49,273 nucleotides of DNA from Phoronis australis. Lineage: Eukaryota > Phoronida > Phoronidae. Location of the stretch: positions 293,031-342,303 of the forward strand of contig NMRA01000347.1 of assembly GCA_002633005.1 (NCBI GenBank), in the 5' to 3' direction. This document shows positions 1 to 12,290 of the stretch, piece after piece. The notes beneath the pieces were generated by a model. That model searched no databases. It was not told the DNA's origin and saw nothing but the letters and a program-made list of their open reading frames with translations. Positions within the stretch are counted from its first letter, which is position 1. Every line of letters begins with the position of its first letter. The translations under genes and the position numbers were made by a program.

Positions 1-287
1 GCGAGTGTACGATTATCTGTACATACTGCAGACAAATATCTTCAGAACAAACGTTGACCTGTCTGTTTATCATACATGTATGTATAGTTAGACTGAAGAA
101 CAGTTCGAGACAATTTCATAGAGCTAAGTCGTGGTCTAAATACTGTTTGTAAGGGAATAGTGTCTTGGGCTATTTTGATGTTGGTTAAATGGTAGTTTTG
201 CTGTTTCATCAGTAAATGACGAACTCACCGTTTTTTGGGCACAGGTGTGAATTTCAATTTATGCATCTGAGACGGGTAAACACAAAC

Positions 288-488
288 CTTGCTGACTGGG
301 AGCATATATCGGCTTGTCAAGCTGTATAAAGACCAGTCCATTTTGAGGGGTGACCAGGATCTCGACTTCTTGTTCAAACTGAAGCTCGCTGGAGGCGCCC
401 TTAGCTTTTAAGAGTACAAAATACTCTTTGAAGAGAGGTGTGTACGATTTGTTGGAGGGTGCCATGATTTTGAGCTCAGTTGGAACTT
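288..488 (-). CDS. C3-like copy B, exon 3 (MG1 C-terminal half, start of MG2)
   Basis: The exon is 201 nt with acceptor TTTTTCTACAG and donor G|GTTTGTG. It enters and leaves in phase 1. It encodes 67 residues beginning EVPTELKI and ending with FIQLDKPIYAPSQQ, the hallmark of the MG1/MG2 boundary. It differs from copy A at about 14 of 67 residues (hand count), mostly in the first half. The stretch from GASSELQFE to GLVFIQ is nearly unchanged. Confidence 0.88.
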
Positions 489-3400
489 CTGTAGAAAAAC
501 AAACATGGAAGATTTAGTCATTGGCCAAGTTCGTCTGAAAATCAGCAAATGGATTTCAGTACTAAAGCACACCCTTACACGTTGGCACAGAAAAGAGACA
601 CAGCGTAACCATGAGGACTATGATTTTTCATTGGCTCTACTAATGAAGTAACAGCCGGAAGTTCTAGTTCAACTGGTTGTTACGGAATACCATTTGGGTT
701 ACAATGTGTTACTATGGTGTAATCCCGTCACTTTTACTACAACATCATTAAATACAGTGATTTATTCCAAATTAAAACTTTAACTGATGACGATAGGACA
801 TGCATTTTAGCACTTCACTCCACCATTTGATTTAGACAGAGTGGTTCCAAATTGAAAGCTGCGAGGTGCCCTCGTACAGTGCCCATCGAAACTGTACAAA
901 GATCCGGTAACGCTTGTGAGGAACAAAATAGGACACCATCTTGTAAAATCTACGTGCAAAAGCAATGCCAAGTAAAAGAACTACTTTTCAGCGGTCTCAT
1001 GAAATGCCGTTGATTCCATGTTGTTTGGCAATAATTCTTGGTGAGATGGCACGCGCTCCAATTGGACTGAGCTCCGTAGACTCAAGAATCTCGCGAAAGA
1101 AGATAGTGTGACCACTCGCTTTGGCTCTAATAAAACTGCGATACTTCCCGATTTTTTTCGTAATCTTACTTTTTCTCGAGGTTCTTACGTTCACGGAACG
1201 CACGATTATGCAGTCTCGCCAAAGTAGTCCATTCGTTGCTAACAAACCAGTGAGGCATTTTTTGATCAGTCCAGTTCATATGAAGAAACATCTCTGTATA
1301 AAAGTTTAAAAAATTACTTTTGTTACCACAGTTGACGATAAAATCGTTTTTTGATATGTTAATGAAACAGTTTTGCCATTTTATACATTGCAGAAATCGA
1401 GGGATGGTTGTGATAACAACATTAAATGCAAGGTTTGGAACACTGCTAAACAACCAACCCAAATGGACTCTATTCGACGAGCTTGACGATTCCGGCATTT
1501 TCGGATTTGAGTAAGGTGGATCACGGTGCATCACTCAGTGGAATTTGAAACCGTCATTCCACACTGTTTCATATCGCTATTGAAATTGTAAGCAGAAATG
1601 TATTGGTGGACTGACAATTTCTAAAGTTTAAATTATAGCACTTTCACATGATCCTTTATAAGTGTTATTGGAAAGCACTTGGTTTTCCAAAAAAATCATC
1701 ATTAGAATTACTCGACAAGATTTGGAACACCGAAAAGCTCACCACGTATGTTCAAAAAGAACGATGATTCTACCTTTCTTGATGCATTCCTGAATGGAAC
1801 GTACTTCGTAAGTCGACCGTTTGTCTACATATTAAGATATCACTGCTATTAAGACTGGCATTGTGTCTAAATATTTTTATTACCGCAATGAATCGAAAGT
1901 GTGTAGAATTTTAAAAATCACTGTGAATATATATAAATTGACCGCGACTAAGTCAACTCCATGTAAGAGACTTGAATTTTAAATATATTTGCCAATGTCT
2001 GCGTTGTTTCCTTTTTTGTTATGGATAGCAACAGAACTGGTATTTACTGAAAATGACACTTTCTGAGCTTGTGATTGGCTAAAAGGACAGCAAACAGCGC
2101 CACCTCTGCTAAATAATGCTGAATTAGAGCAATAAATATGGAACTTAAAATTCTCGAATGTCAAACGCTTGAGGACATATCTAGCCACACAGGACAACCC
2201 GTGGCATCCTACTGGAGCTATAACACACAAATTTTTTACCATTTTTAAAACTTATTACTCAAATACTTTCTCTATCAACTGTACAGTTACACTTACCGAA
2301 CTTTTTAATTTTTCATGTTATGAACAGGTTGTTTTCATAATGTTCTATAAGATAACATGATTGTCTTAAGAAAAAAAAAACAAATGAACAACATTCCAAG
2401 GTCAGGGTCATAGAGCAGCCCAATACATGAAAGTTGCAGGGAATGTCAATCGACATGGGTTTTATCACGACCTTACGATTTTGGGCAGAGGTTCCCCGGC
2501 GTCGCCTGCGCTTTTTACTCCTTGAAGAGAAAACTTGTCAATGTCAAGTCTCAAACAATATTTGACACGATAAATTATGCGCTGAAAATTAGTAAATTTA
2601 GATTCATATAATTTGAAACTAATGAACTCTTACAACTTGAGTTAATATTGCATGTTTGAGACAGCTCAACTCAGTCCTATTTTATCCCCTGGGTAATTAA
2701 TGCCGTCGGACCGACTCACACCACGTCGCTTTGGTAAAAAGTTATTGAGAAATTTGATCACGTTTGTCGCCTAAATAGACTTCTAGTTGTGGTTTACATC
2801 GTTACTTACAGACGACATGCGGCAGTACCTACACAGAGATCTTGCCATGAACTTAGATAGAAATCGCCATTTCCAAGACTGCTGACCCCCCTACACAGTT
2901 GAACATTTCGTTGTGTAAAATAGTGATTTCAGGGGGAGTGACGGACATGAAATGGAACATTCGCTTGTTATTTTTGGAATCAGGATCGAAGTAAGAATAC
3001 CGTTTGCGGCATGAATTGTTACAAGATGACTGTAATTCGACACTCGAGTGCGTTATTTCTTGAAATTAATATTTTAGAGTCAAGTAGCAAAATAATTCGC
3101 CTGAAGTTGGCGAACAAGACTTAGCTCTGTCATCGCCAGTGCAGCTCAGAAATCGCCAATGGCGAGCTGGCGAGCGGCTAGCGCGAGCCTTTATAGACAG
3201 GTATACAAATACTGGAGCTACATGTACATGTACATGTACTGTATGCCAAACGGCCTGTTACTGAGGCTTCGATAAATTCTGAAGCGTGTGACTTCTTATC
3301 AATGTCTCTCTCCAATACTGTCGAACGATCAAAGTTTTGATTTACATGTAGATCAAATTAATCTTGTCACCTTGTTCATTACTTGAGATAACAAGTGATT

Positions 3401-4394
3401 TCTGGGTTTGCAATGATCAAATAAGATGTTACCTGTAGCTTGGCACGAAAGCCAACACGCTGTGAGGAGCTTAGGCTCCCCTATCAAGCTATAACGAAAT
3501 GTCAGTTTCATTGAAGCCCCGATATATTTTTTCTGCTAACCAGATGAAAAGCTCACCGGGATGAATTACTTGTAAACCCTTTACCACCACCTTCGCAGTT
3601 ACTATCATTACCTGGCTGTATGCGTTTCTTCACAGGATCAGTACGCCACTCCCTGAACGGATAATCTTGAAGGCACAGTTCCAACTGCACTGGTTTGGTG
3701 GCCTTAAAAATCGTGATGATCACACTTTCTTCGACATCAAATCGCAGGATGTTCGGAACGCTGAGTAGATATTTGGGACTGTAAAAATTATCAAAGCATC
3801 GCCTATTGCTATGTTCATGCGGGTCAACTTTTCAGAAAGAATTACGAATTATATTGGTCATTTTCCAATGGCCTGCACTTGCCGACTGAAGCATGGTGAA
3901 CTTATGCTTGGCGTGGACATGCCTCAAATTCAGGTCATTGGCTTTGACTTCCTGGCTGTGATACTGCATTGATTAATAACTCAAAAATTAAGCCCACATT
4001 TTCTGGTTCAGCATCCAAGCTTAGCTGCTCTTGCATGACCTAGATTAGTTGTAGAGTGTTTTTAATTTTATCTTTGATGGTACTGTCAAAAATATCACTG
4101 ACCTAATCTCAAATGAAGAAGTTGTTGTCTGTGTTAACTACCTGTATGTAGCACTTAAATTCAACCAGATAAACAGGTAGGCAATTACATCGCCTTGAAT
4201 GCCGCAGGCCGACCGAGGGGCTCTGTGTTGCCTAATAGACAGTCATTGTTTAAAAGTCATGCAGGACTGTGAGATATTCGACACCAAGTGACTAAATCCA
4301 CTCACCTTGCTTTTGTTGACGACGGTGTTAGTAATAGCAGATATATGCACATCGTTGGTGTTGAAACACGAAACACCTCTTTCGTAGATACCAT
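288..4394 (-). CDS. Complement C3-like gene, copy B (5' part only, exons 1-3)
   Basis: Three exons on the minus strand encode a signal peptide and the MG1 domain of a C3/C4/C5-type protein, ending at the start of MG2 with the family motif FIQ-x-DKPIY. Exon lengths (inner-ATG exon 1 of 47 nt, then 167 and 201 nt), phases (2, 1, 1) and flanking intron sequence match copy A at 38.6-43.3 kb, so this is a tandem head-to-tail duplicate. All three exons are open and have good GT/AG borders, so there is no sign of pseudogenisation in the visible part. The rest of the gene lies to the left of the window, so whether this copy has a thioester domain cannot be told here. Identification as an A2M/complement family member is secure. 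C3-type rather than A2M-type is inferred from copy A. Confidence 0.85.
489..3611 (-). other. Copy B intron 2
   Basis: This is intronic DNA alignable with copy A intron 2. It holds a short inverted-repeat element near 1075-1199 and a TACATG run at 3220-3240. It lacks the insertion that copy A carries at 40455-41172; the empty site is near 1650. I see no coding exon in it. Confidence 0.6.
1075..1199. mobile_element. Short inverted-repeat (MITE-like) element, copy B intron 2
   Basis: The left end GTAGACTCAAGAATCTCGCG is mirrored by a decayed right end around TCTCGAGGTTCTTACGTTCACGG. The same element sits at 39511-39631 in copy A, where the ends are clearer. It therefore predates the gene duplication. 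Confidence 0.5.
3612..3778 (-). CDS. C3-like copy B, exon 2 (MG1 N-terminal half)
   Basis: The exon is 167 nt with acceptor AATTTTTACAG and donor CCAG|GTAATG. It enters in phase 2 and leaves in phase 1, as in copy A. It encodes SPKYLLSVPNILRFDVEES and so on, the typical start of a mature C3-family beta chain. About 12 of 57 residues differ from copy A, and several of the changes are Glu/Lys swaps. Confidence 0.9.
3779..4305 (-). other. Copy B intron 1
   Basis: The intron is alignable with copy A intron 1 and carries an extra insertion around 4165-4245. A related short sequence (GCAATTACATCGC, then GCCGCAGGC) recurs near 16276. No exon is seen. Confidence 0.55.
4306..4394 (-). CDS. C3-like copy B, exon 1 (signal peptide)
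   Basis: The donor AAG|GTGAGT is perfect. The inner ATG at 4352 gives MCIYLLLLTPSSTKA, a short signal-peptide-like stretch. An in-frame ATG at 4394 adds 14 residues (MVSTKEVFRVSTPT). The extension is almost identical in copy A, and with its Lys and Arg it could serve as the n-region, so I place the start there. The alternative is a 15-residue leader from the inner ATG. One codon is inserted or deleted in the hydrophobic core relative to copy A. Confidence 0.75.
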
Positions 4395-4521
4395 AATATG
4401 TCTACAACATAGCTCTCAAATCTAGAAACTAGAGTTCTAATTTGGTCAGTTCGGCTTTATGAACGTTTGGCGAACATGACTTCCAAGGCTTTGAGTAATC
4501 GTTCACGAATATCCCTTGTCA

Positions 4522-4531
4522 AGAAATTCCC
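4522..4531 (-). promoter_or_regulatory. kappaB-like site upstream of copy B
   Basis: On the minus strand the sequence is GGGAATTTCT, one base from the Rel/NF-kappaB consensus GGGRNWYYCC. It lies about 130 bp upstream of the outer ATG. The duplicated promoter of copy A has GGGAAATTCT in the corresponding sequence. Function is inferred only. Confidence 0.3.
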
Positions 4532-4633
4532 GCTGGTTTCGGTCGGCCGACATTTGATATGATAGTCAAGGAGCGGCATCCGGTTGTTTTCCGCAACGTC
4601 ATGAAGTTTGTTTTTCAGTAAGTCCAGGTGTGC

Positions 4634-4774
4634 GTTCAGTAACACTAGAACCTACGCCAGGACCTAGCTAAAATCTAGCTAAAGTCACGTGTTCTCATCT
4701 AGAATACACGACAATATCTCAAGTAATCTTGCGAAGTCTTGCTTTTTTGCGAGGTCAACTAGCGTTATTCAACG
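4634..4774. mobile_element. MITE-like element, TTCAGTA family, member 1
   Basis: The element runs from GTTCAGTAACACTAG to CTAGCGTTATTCAAC. Its ends are near-inverted copies of each other, and the interior (AAAGTCACGTGTTCTCAT, then GCGAAGTCTTGCTTTTT) matches elements at 12662 and 32255. Confidence 0.6.
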
Positions 4775-6889
4775 GGATCGAGGCAGTTGTTAGCATCTAG
4801 GGATTCTAATTTTAGCTAACTGGCCACTTTGCCGAAGCTTGACGGTTGAGGGGTCAACGTAAGATTCTTATCTTGTACCATTGCTTCGTCAGAGCTCGCT
4901 CTGTATACGGTTCATGGCGATTTGGTCCTGCTTGCTCCTGCATGGTGTTTGGAAGTATGCATAGGGGCATTGGCTTCAGAGGCATGTTGCACCCACTTTC
5001 AGTTTCAACATGACCTCTGGTCTTCCTCAGCAAATCTTGGAGAACATACGATGACTTTCGGCATACATTATTTTAATTTCTTCTAAAATCTTGTATCTCA
5101 CAACTTTGGTAATTCTCGCTAGTCGGCTAATTACGACCGTTTAACAACTGATAAGAGTAAGGAGATAAAGTAGGGGGGGGGAGGGGAGAGGGCACTCACA
5201 GTGATCTGCTGTAATGAAATGTTATTTATCAGGAGACTACAAACACTGTAATATATTGAATTACTAACTTTGTCTTATGAAAGGCCTAGTAATTGTTTTG
5301 TATCTGGCGATATTCGTCTGTCTCCGTGGCCTGCTGCGTGTCATCTCTGTGACTGTAAATACCTTTGCCCACCACTTCTGTTTATGCAAATCAAACTTCT
5401 GTTCATTCGACGACAGGAGTTATCAATTTTCGTTTAAGTTAGCGTACATCTCCCAGTATCATCTACTGCTGTGATTTGTGTATTAAAATAATAATATGTT
5501 AAATGTTTACCGATCCCCCAGCTCTGGTCCAGGTTACAATGATTCCATACATGGCAGTCACTTAAAAAACTTAAAGATACAAGAAAAATACATGATAAAT
5601 AAACAGTGAGGTCAACGGTTAGAGGAGTTGATCCAAAAATGCCCATAAACAAAAATTGTCTGTTTCCAGGAAGAAGGACTGGGAAACTTCTTGGGAGGTC
5701 TACATGTATGTACCGTGTCACGTACATTCACACTGCGACATCTGTCACGAACTTCCCATATCTAAGTCAGAATTTCCCTGCAGAGCTGCCAGTAGCCAGT
5801 CACGACCAGAATTGTACAACTAAGAACCGGTTAAAATGTGATGACCTCAGCATGTTTTTCTGTGGAATAACATCCCGGAAAGTGTAAGTGGTCGTATGAC
5901 AATACAACCAAGTTCTACAAGGTCGTCTTCATACTTCAATATTTCAGTTAGTTTGACCAGAGTTATTCATTTCCATACCTGTAATACACGTAGTCTATCC
6001 ATCAGTCCCAGAATTTCTGCGTAAAATAGACAAGGGTTCTTGTTTAAAACAAGAACTTATTTGTATCTTGTCCGAAATTAATCAAATGCTGATGCATTGT
6101 TGAGAAATTTCTGTCAAAGAGTTAAATACTTTTTCCAAATCGACCATCTTTTGACCACAAGAATACCAGATATTTTATGCATATTGTATTATATAATGAA
6201 GACATCGTATTTTTCTCACTAGAAATATTTTCTGGTTCTCATAAAATAGTCCATAACAGATTTTATCCTTTCAGCTTTAGAATCTGAAAACGTTTATAAC
6301 TGATATTTAATAAGTTAACGGATCTCCAATTTTATAAGATTTCTTTTGGTTTATCAGCCTAAGGCAATAATTTATAACCTAGCATAGCTGATTCTATGAT
6401 GAATGTCCACTGGCGAAGTTACTGTGAAAACATTTCAAGCCATAGTGTGATACGTCATTCAAGAAAAAAATTAAAATTCAACTGCAAACACACCACTCCC
6501 TGAGCTTTTCCCATTCCTCATTTTACAAAAAGCACGTGACTGTAATTTCCTCTAACTGAATTCTCCACGCCGGTACTGGTATGAAGTACATGTTATGACC
6601 AAATTATACTTCCATCAACACAAAAGGTTATGCTTTAAGTGTTCGTTGTTTTCCCCTCCCCGACATCCTTTGCGTGGAAAATAGAAGCGACATAATCACA
6701 GTCAAAACGTACATGTACATGTACTGTAATTGAATACATGTACTTGATAACGATAGCTTGTCGACCCACAGCCTTAGATCTCAAATTCAAGCGAACGGAG
6801 ACAAGATAAACGTTTTGTTAACATTTTCTTCTTGACCTACGATAACAATTTATATGGACTTGGAAACTTGAAGTCAATAGTGTCCAGTG
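4775..6889. other. Intergenic DNA, no gene seen
   Basis: It contains a G-rich run near 5171 and a perfect 10-bp-arm palindrome GTTCTTGTTT-A-AAACAAGAAC at 6036-6056. There is a TACATG run near 6710. The open frames of 90-100 codons around 5434-5887 lack any recognisable motif or coding character. Confidence 0.4.
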
Positions 6890-7675
6890 GCGGATTTAGG
6901 ATATCAGAAGGGGGGGGCAACATTTTGCCTGTAAACATTTGCTCAAAGCGCGATTGTAGATGCGCATAGCACCGAATGGAGGGTGGTCGGCCAGAAAATT
7001 TTTCTGTTTTTTTCCTCTAAAAATCAAGCATTTTCCTTGATTCCCGAAGTATTATCCAAGAGAAAAGGCAAGAAAGAAGGTGTCAACCAGGAAAAACTGC
7101 AAGTACCACATACTCGAACTCACGACCTTAGGGATAGAGCGCACGTGCTTTATCACTGCCCCACGATTTAACTCCTAGTTTGATACTAAGAGACCTACTT
7201 GTTTATGGTCCACAGCGTTTGGGCGCGAAACCTCCTTCTTTTTGTAATGCTTATTACATGTTTTATATTTTGGGCAATCAGTTCGTAACAAATTTGTTGT
7301 ACTTAAAATAGTCTTCAACTGCCCAAAAGACCAAATCCGTTTTTTGTGTTGGCAATAATGACGCATTATTTTTGGAAATCGTCTTAAGTTAAGATTTGAC
7401 AAAGAGAGAATTATGAGTTTCTGAGTGATTCACTACTGCTTCGATTACAATTGACATCTTACCATCATTACTTAGCCATAGTTCCGTTACGATTGCGCCG
7501 TGTTCCGAATTTGACACTTAAAACTGCACGCATTTAAATCTTGTTTCGGCCGTATAATTTTAATTACCGGGGTTAATTAATAAACTCAACACTTCCCTAC
7601 GCTCTTGCTGTTTTATTTTTTTGCGGCAGCCAAGGGGGAGGGCCTGCGCCCCCCTAAATCCGCCTATGGTGTGTG
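6890..7675. mobile_element. hAT-like nonautonomous element with tRNA-like interior
   Basis: The left end AGTGGCGGATTTAGG is the inverted counterpart of the right end CCTAAATCCGCC. Both ends abut runs of G or C. Around 7105-7168 the minus strand reads like a tRNA head: TGGGGCAGTGATAAAGC resembles an A box, and GGTCGTGAGTTCGAG resembles a B box. A homologous element lies at 44050-44470. The hAT assignment rests only on the GGCGGAT-type termini and is tentative. Confidence 0.55.
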
Positions 7676-8639
7676 CTTTGGTTCGGTAAGATAAATTCAA
7701 CTACTAGTGTTATACTAGGTACGTCTACACGTACCTCGTTATCCGGAAGTGGGAGATGAGGATGTAAACCAGTATGCTAGGCACACACTGCATTTAATGC
7801 TGGACTTTTATGTCAACTCAGCAATCTTTTTGCTCATCCCTTTTTAAGGGAAAATTGATCTTCAGTGTTCAAACGGTTTTCAAATTGCCCAATCTGCAAT
7901 GAAGGACTCGAATATTTACTAAACTTCGGTGAAGTAGAGAACCAGTAAGTAACAAAATTGCAGTTCTTAGTTGGAACGTCAATATAGCACAACCATCTGA
8001 TCTAAACGAGTCGACAAATACATTTAGGGATTTGTTCAGCTGCAAGGATAAAAATTACCATTTTTAAGAAGGCAATCCTAACTGCTACAAAATTCCTTCA
8101 AATTACAATAACAGTGAACCTTTTTCCATGGTTTACTTGGCGCGGATACGAACCGATTAGGTCAAGCATGATTTGGCCTAATGACCATACAACTTCAACG
8201 ATTATTTAATAGATTGAAAATTGATTATTTGTTATCATAGTTGAATGCAATGTAAAATTCTTAAGTTCGAAATAAAACTATTTACGAAAAGTATCCGAGT
8301 TTACTTTACAATTGCGCAAGCGTGTTTTTACAAAAGTGGTGTCATGCGGTTGAAAGTTTTAGGCACGTCGGACAGCACAACTTTAATTTCTGACGTTTCG
8401 GGTACAGTGTGTGTTGTGTTTACAACTTTTTAAAAAATGGAAGGTAAAAGTGACAAAGAAACAGGAATCTGGCCAAAAACGGGCGAAATCAAGGAAAAAG
8501 GATCTCCTCACAGTATTGCACCGATCGTTTCTATTCTAATAAGCCTCTCGCGTCAGTGCAACAGGTTACTTCAGAATGCACCTGTTTGCCTAGGGATCTC
8601 CCACTTCAGATTTCTAAAGTGACCCTCATTCCACAGACC
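7676..8639. other. Intergenic DNA, no gene seen
   Basis: This is A+T-rich sequence with no exon-like open frame, motif or repeat that I can identify. Confidence 0.4.
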
Positions 8640-8890
8640 TACAGTTTCACCAAACAAGGCATGTGGACACAAAAATCTCGGCCTGTGAATCAAAAAAAGG
8701 TTCATGGTTCGCTAACACAACTCGTGGAACGTGGATACTGCTCATGACAGAGAGCCATCACGGCTCATGCACCGTAAACACGGATCACGTACCGAAAACA
8801 CGGACCACAAAAAACGGCTCGTGGACAACAAACACTGCTTACGGAAAGTAAACTCGACTCACGAACACTTGACTGAGTCATGCACTACTT
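8640..8890. repeat. Degenerate short-unit repeat patch
   Basis: A/C-rich words such as AAACACGGATCACG, AAACACGGACCAC and ACGGCTCGTGG recur irregularly. Three overlapping plus-strand open frames across it reflect this composition rather than a gene. Confidence 0.4.
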
Positions 8891-10895
8891 TCCTGTTTAT
8901 AAAATTAAAGGATCCATGTTTATTTCGGATTCGTAAGCCGTCATAGTTTTGAGTCTTCCTGTGCTGGGTTCATGCGTCGAGTCACGTGTGAGTAGCTCGA
9001 ATAGTCTTCGTTTAGAGGTTGCATCAGTGCAGAACACAGCAAATGGTTTTATCAGGAGGCATACATGTACCAAAAATGGTTATGTTTAGCAACACAAGTT
9101 TTCTCGCATTTTTGCGTTTTCTACAAACAATTCGTAAAAAGTGCTATTCACTGTCCTTAAACTGCCGGCGACGGCGTTTTGTTGGTGCATTATGGATAGA
9201 GAAGCTTGATTGTTTGTGATCAAACTTCTTTTAAAGAGTTCATAATTGAAAGGGATAGGAAAGATCATCTTAGAGAATTCAGCACCCACTTAGTATCTTT
9301 TATACTATCAATATACTCATCCGTATGCATACACCATTGTATACAACCTGTACTTCACAGAGTTGAAATCTTCTAAAGTGTGTCTCAATGACGCCGAAGA
9401 CGAAGAGCATTACAGGCGCGCTGGTAGACAGGCAACCAGCGTGGGTACAAGGCAGAGGTTCTAGAGGTAAACTAGCGCTGAGGCTCCCACCGAATTCGAC
9501 TGCTTGAACGCTAATTCCCATGTCCTGGCCATAAAAAGGACAAACTGCCCCGAAATCCATCCGGGACACTTCGAATATTTTCGAAGCTTCGATGGTGAAT
9601 TTTATTCATTTAGATTGTACGTGCAAACTTCAGTCATGTGGTCAATCATTCTCCAAGTGACGTATCAGCATAACTGAGGTCAGCACGTTGGCAGACAACG
9701 TACATCACCGATGGAAAATTTGATGCTGCAAAACTGCCCGAGGTGTTGCAAATACTCGTTAGAATCCTGCAATGAGTTGCAGTTGCAGCTGTGGCAAATC
9801 ATGCACATTCTCATAACTGTAAAATAATTATCCTTTCATCTATTCAGTCGTTCAAGCTTCACACACAGTCCTACTGGGGCAAACAACGGGACGACGCAAT
9901 ATTCCGTTATTCCTCATGTTTTCTCATGTTCAATCATTCAGAATACAATGACGTAAAGACTGGATCTCGGGCACTGAGAATACCACTATAATTTGTCCTT
10001 TTGGACGTGGTTGTAGTGGGAATATTTCGGTTGATCGTTACTAAAGTTACGACATAGAAACAAGCTCTAAACTATGAAAATTTAATCCAGCCGAGTGGTA
10101 AATTACACGTAGCGTTGTTCAGGGTTTCCTTGAGCCAGCTACAACATCCAGAGATTTTCCAATCGCAGAAGTCCTACCATGCCGCTAATTGACCTATCGC
10201 AAGCTCCGCCCCTATGCGAAAAGTCACGTGATACCCGACATTCGAACGAGATGTCAGAGGCAAATACACTGTCGCTAAACGACGTTCCTTGTGGAATCGA
10301 TGAGTGTTTTTGCACTATTTGAAAACGCTTCGACAGAGACAAGAGGCGATGCTTTTCAACAGAGAAACGTACGTTCATGATATGGGAATTTGTAAAGGTG
10401 ACGAGGAAAAAATGGCTCGAGGAGCCAGCGAAAATCCGAAGAAACCCTCTGCCTCGGGGCCACCTTCCCCTGACAAATGACAAAGCCACTGATACGATAT
10501 GTTCATGTAAAGCTGGGTATGTACCTTATAGTCGAATTATCTGTACGATTCCATAGATTTCATGATCTTTCGAATAAAATCAGTGAAGATTCACCGATAT
10601 TTTTATTCTGTCGTTTGCTAAATTTCGCCAAATAAAACCTACTGAGTAGGTCACAACTGGTGGGACTCCTGGGGTAAAGTAGGTCACAGATTACAGACAA
10701 CACATGCACTGTCTCTGACTAGGTCGACTCGACAGCACTGTTTACGCTTTTCTAATCTTGTAACGAAATATTTTGATAAAAAAATTCAGGTTCATAGCTC
10801 ATGTACACGTTCATCTCGTCCTAGGCAAACAATTAGCTCAAGCGGTGTAGGTCTAGGGCTGTGTCTAAGTCAGTCAAGTTAATGTCTGCAACTCA
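8891..10895. other. Intergenic DNA, no gene supported
   Basis: Open frames at 9300-9569 and 10139-10489 (both minus) have no recognisable domain. A TTCGAA-rich palindromic patch lies at 9570-9595. Nothing else is evident. Confidence 0.35.
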
Positions 10896-11190
10896 GTAGC
10901 GGATCTAGGATACCACAAGGGGAGTCCAACATGTTGCCTCATGGAATTGGGCAAAGTGCAATTGTATGTACACAGGCGGCCCGAAAGTTGCAGGGGCCTG
11001 GGATGCAGACTTTGGACCTTCTGTTCAGAAAATCTATCGGTGAACTAAAAAAACAGGAACTTGATTCCGCCGCTACCGGTCCTAGTTACTGAACTCAATA
11101 TTTCCTCACGTTTCACGCTCTTGCTGTTTCATTTTGCTTGCGGGGGGGGGTGGGGGCTGGGCCCCTTTCNCCGCCTAAATCCGCCTATGG
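10896..11190. mobile_element. hAT-like nonautonomous element, short member
   Basis: The element starts GTAGCGGATCTAGGATACC and ends CCTAAATCCGCCTATGG, with a G-rich and C-rich flank at the right end. One undetermined base (N at 11170) lies inside it. It is related to the element at 6890-7675. Confidence 0.5.
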
Positions 11191-12246
11191 AATTGTCCGT
11201 TTGCACCATTAAGACATTTAAATTAGGCCTACCTTCTTACGAACTTGGGATTTTTTGTAGTTTCATTCCATAAAGGTAGCTTTCATTTAATTTTGAAGGT
11301 AGCATAATCACTAAGTCGTGGTATGGTTACAAAAGATTACAAGTCTGGTGTGGTAGTTGCAAAAGATAGGGTATTTACCAAAATAACTCAAATTCATTTA
11401 AAGCTTCATAAATCTAAATATCATGTTTGAACAACTTCAAAATGAGCTCTGTCTAACTCTACAGACATAGTGTATACACGTCAAAAAGTAATTCAACAGT
11501 TTATGTTTAGTGACAACAGCTCGACCAAGGCTTTGAGTTACCGGTAGTAATCCAGTGCCCCTCCCTGTGCAGATCAATTCTCTGAATTTTGACCGGGAGA
11601 GAAGTTCAGTTGAACGCCTGCCTACGGGTTTATGAGTAACAAAAATGTACCTCTGTTAGGTTAAAATAACTAAAAAACATAAAATAAAAATGTCCTTGAA
11701 AACAACAATTTCCGGGGACTATACTGCTAAAGTGCTGAGATCCAGCAGGTGTCGAGACAAAGGCGGCCAGACGTAAGAAACTCGGGAGTCACAATCTGAG
11801 ATAGCCCTTCACCATAGCCACCAAGCTGAAAAGTGCGTATCTTGGAACTAATATATTTGTGTTTATTATAGCCTTCGAGTTATCAAGCAACATCGCTAAG
11901 TTCAGTTGCTCTTGTGGCCGTACAGTTTGATCCATAGTTTACGCTTTTCAACATCATTTTTCGGCTTAGGACATGCCAAAAAATGACGGGATATTATTCT
12001 GGAGCAGCATAACGGCTGTCGGTGCTGCACACGCCATATCAACACGGTTTCCCCATTCTTAGCGGACAATTTCTTGAGCTATAGACTAAAGTAAGTTTTA
12101 CTCGACTACGTGTGGTTTGTCGGGTATAATGGCGGCTTGGAAACGCAGACGAAGGTGTGCCAAGAATGCTTTGTTCTGATTGGTCAATTAAGCCGTCCGT
12201 CATAATCCTGGCGATAGGTCAATTGAAATATGACAACAGGCTTCCA
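11191..12246. other. Intergenic DNA, no gene seen
   Basis: An ATAATGGCGGCTTGG word (YY1-like) lies near 12127 and could mark a promoter, but no supported exon follows. Nothing else is recognisable. Confidence 0.35.
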
Positions 12247-12290
12247 CATACACATGTACATGTACATGTACATGTACATGTACATGTAGA
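12247..12290. repeat. (TACATG)n microsatellite
   Basis: About seven tandem ACATGT units, self-complementary on both strands. Shorter runs of the same hexamer occur near 3228, 6714, 32429, 34806 and 45269. Confidence 0.95.

Larger units (their letters stand above)
91..4620 (-). repeat. Tandem duplicated block, left copy (pairs with about 38400-43540)
   Basis: Exons 1-3, introns 1 and 2 and the region just upstream of exon 1 align by eye with 38400-43540. Both blocks share distinctive intronic stretches, for example 91-165 with 38400-38465, 1060-1200 with 39500-39632, and 1980-2170 with 41510-41695. Similarity stops on the right near the short inverted-repeat element at 4634. The boundaries are approximate because no alignment was run. 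Confidence 0.8.

Noticed and set aside
9300-9569. Minus-strand open frame with CPFYGQDMG and CTHAGCL segments
   Set aside because: Looked briefly like a cysteine-rich exon, but no known spacing, no paired splice sites and no neighbouring exons in phase.
10139-10489. 116-codon minus-strand open frame
   Set aside because: No family recognised; overlaps a GGGGCGGAGC word found elsewhere, so probably repeat-derived.
12247-12290. CRISPR-like or hairpin regulatory array
   Set aside because: It is a simple self-complementary hexamer microsatellite without spacers, in a eukaryotic genome.
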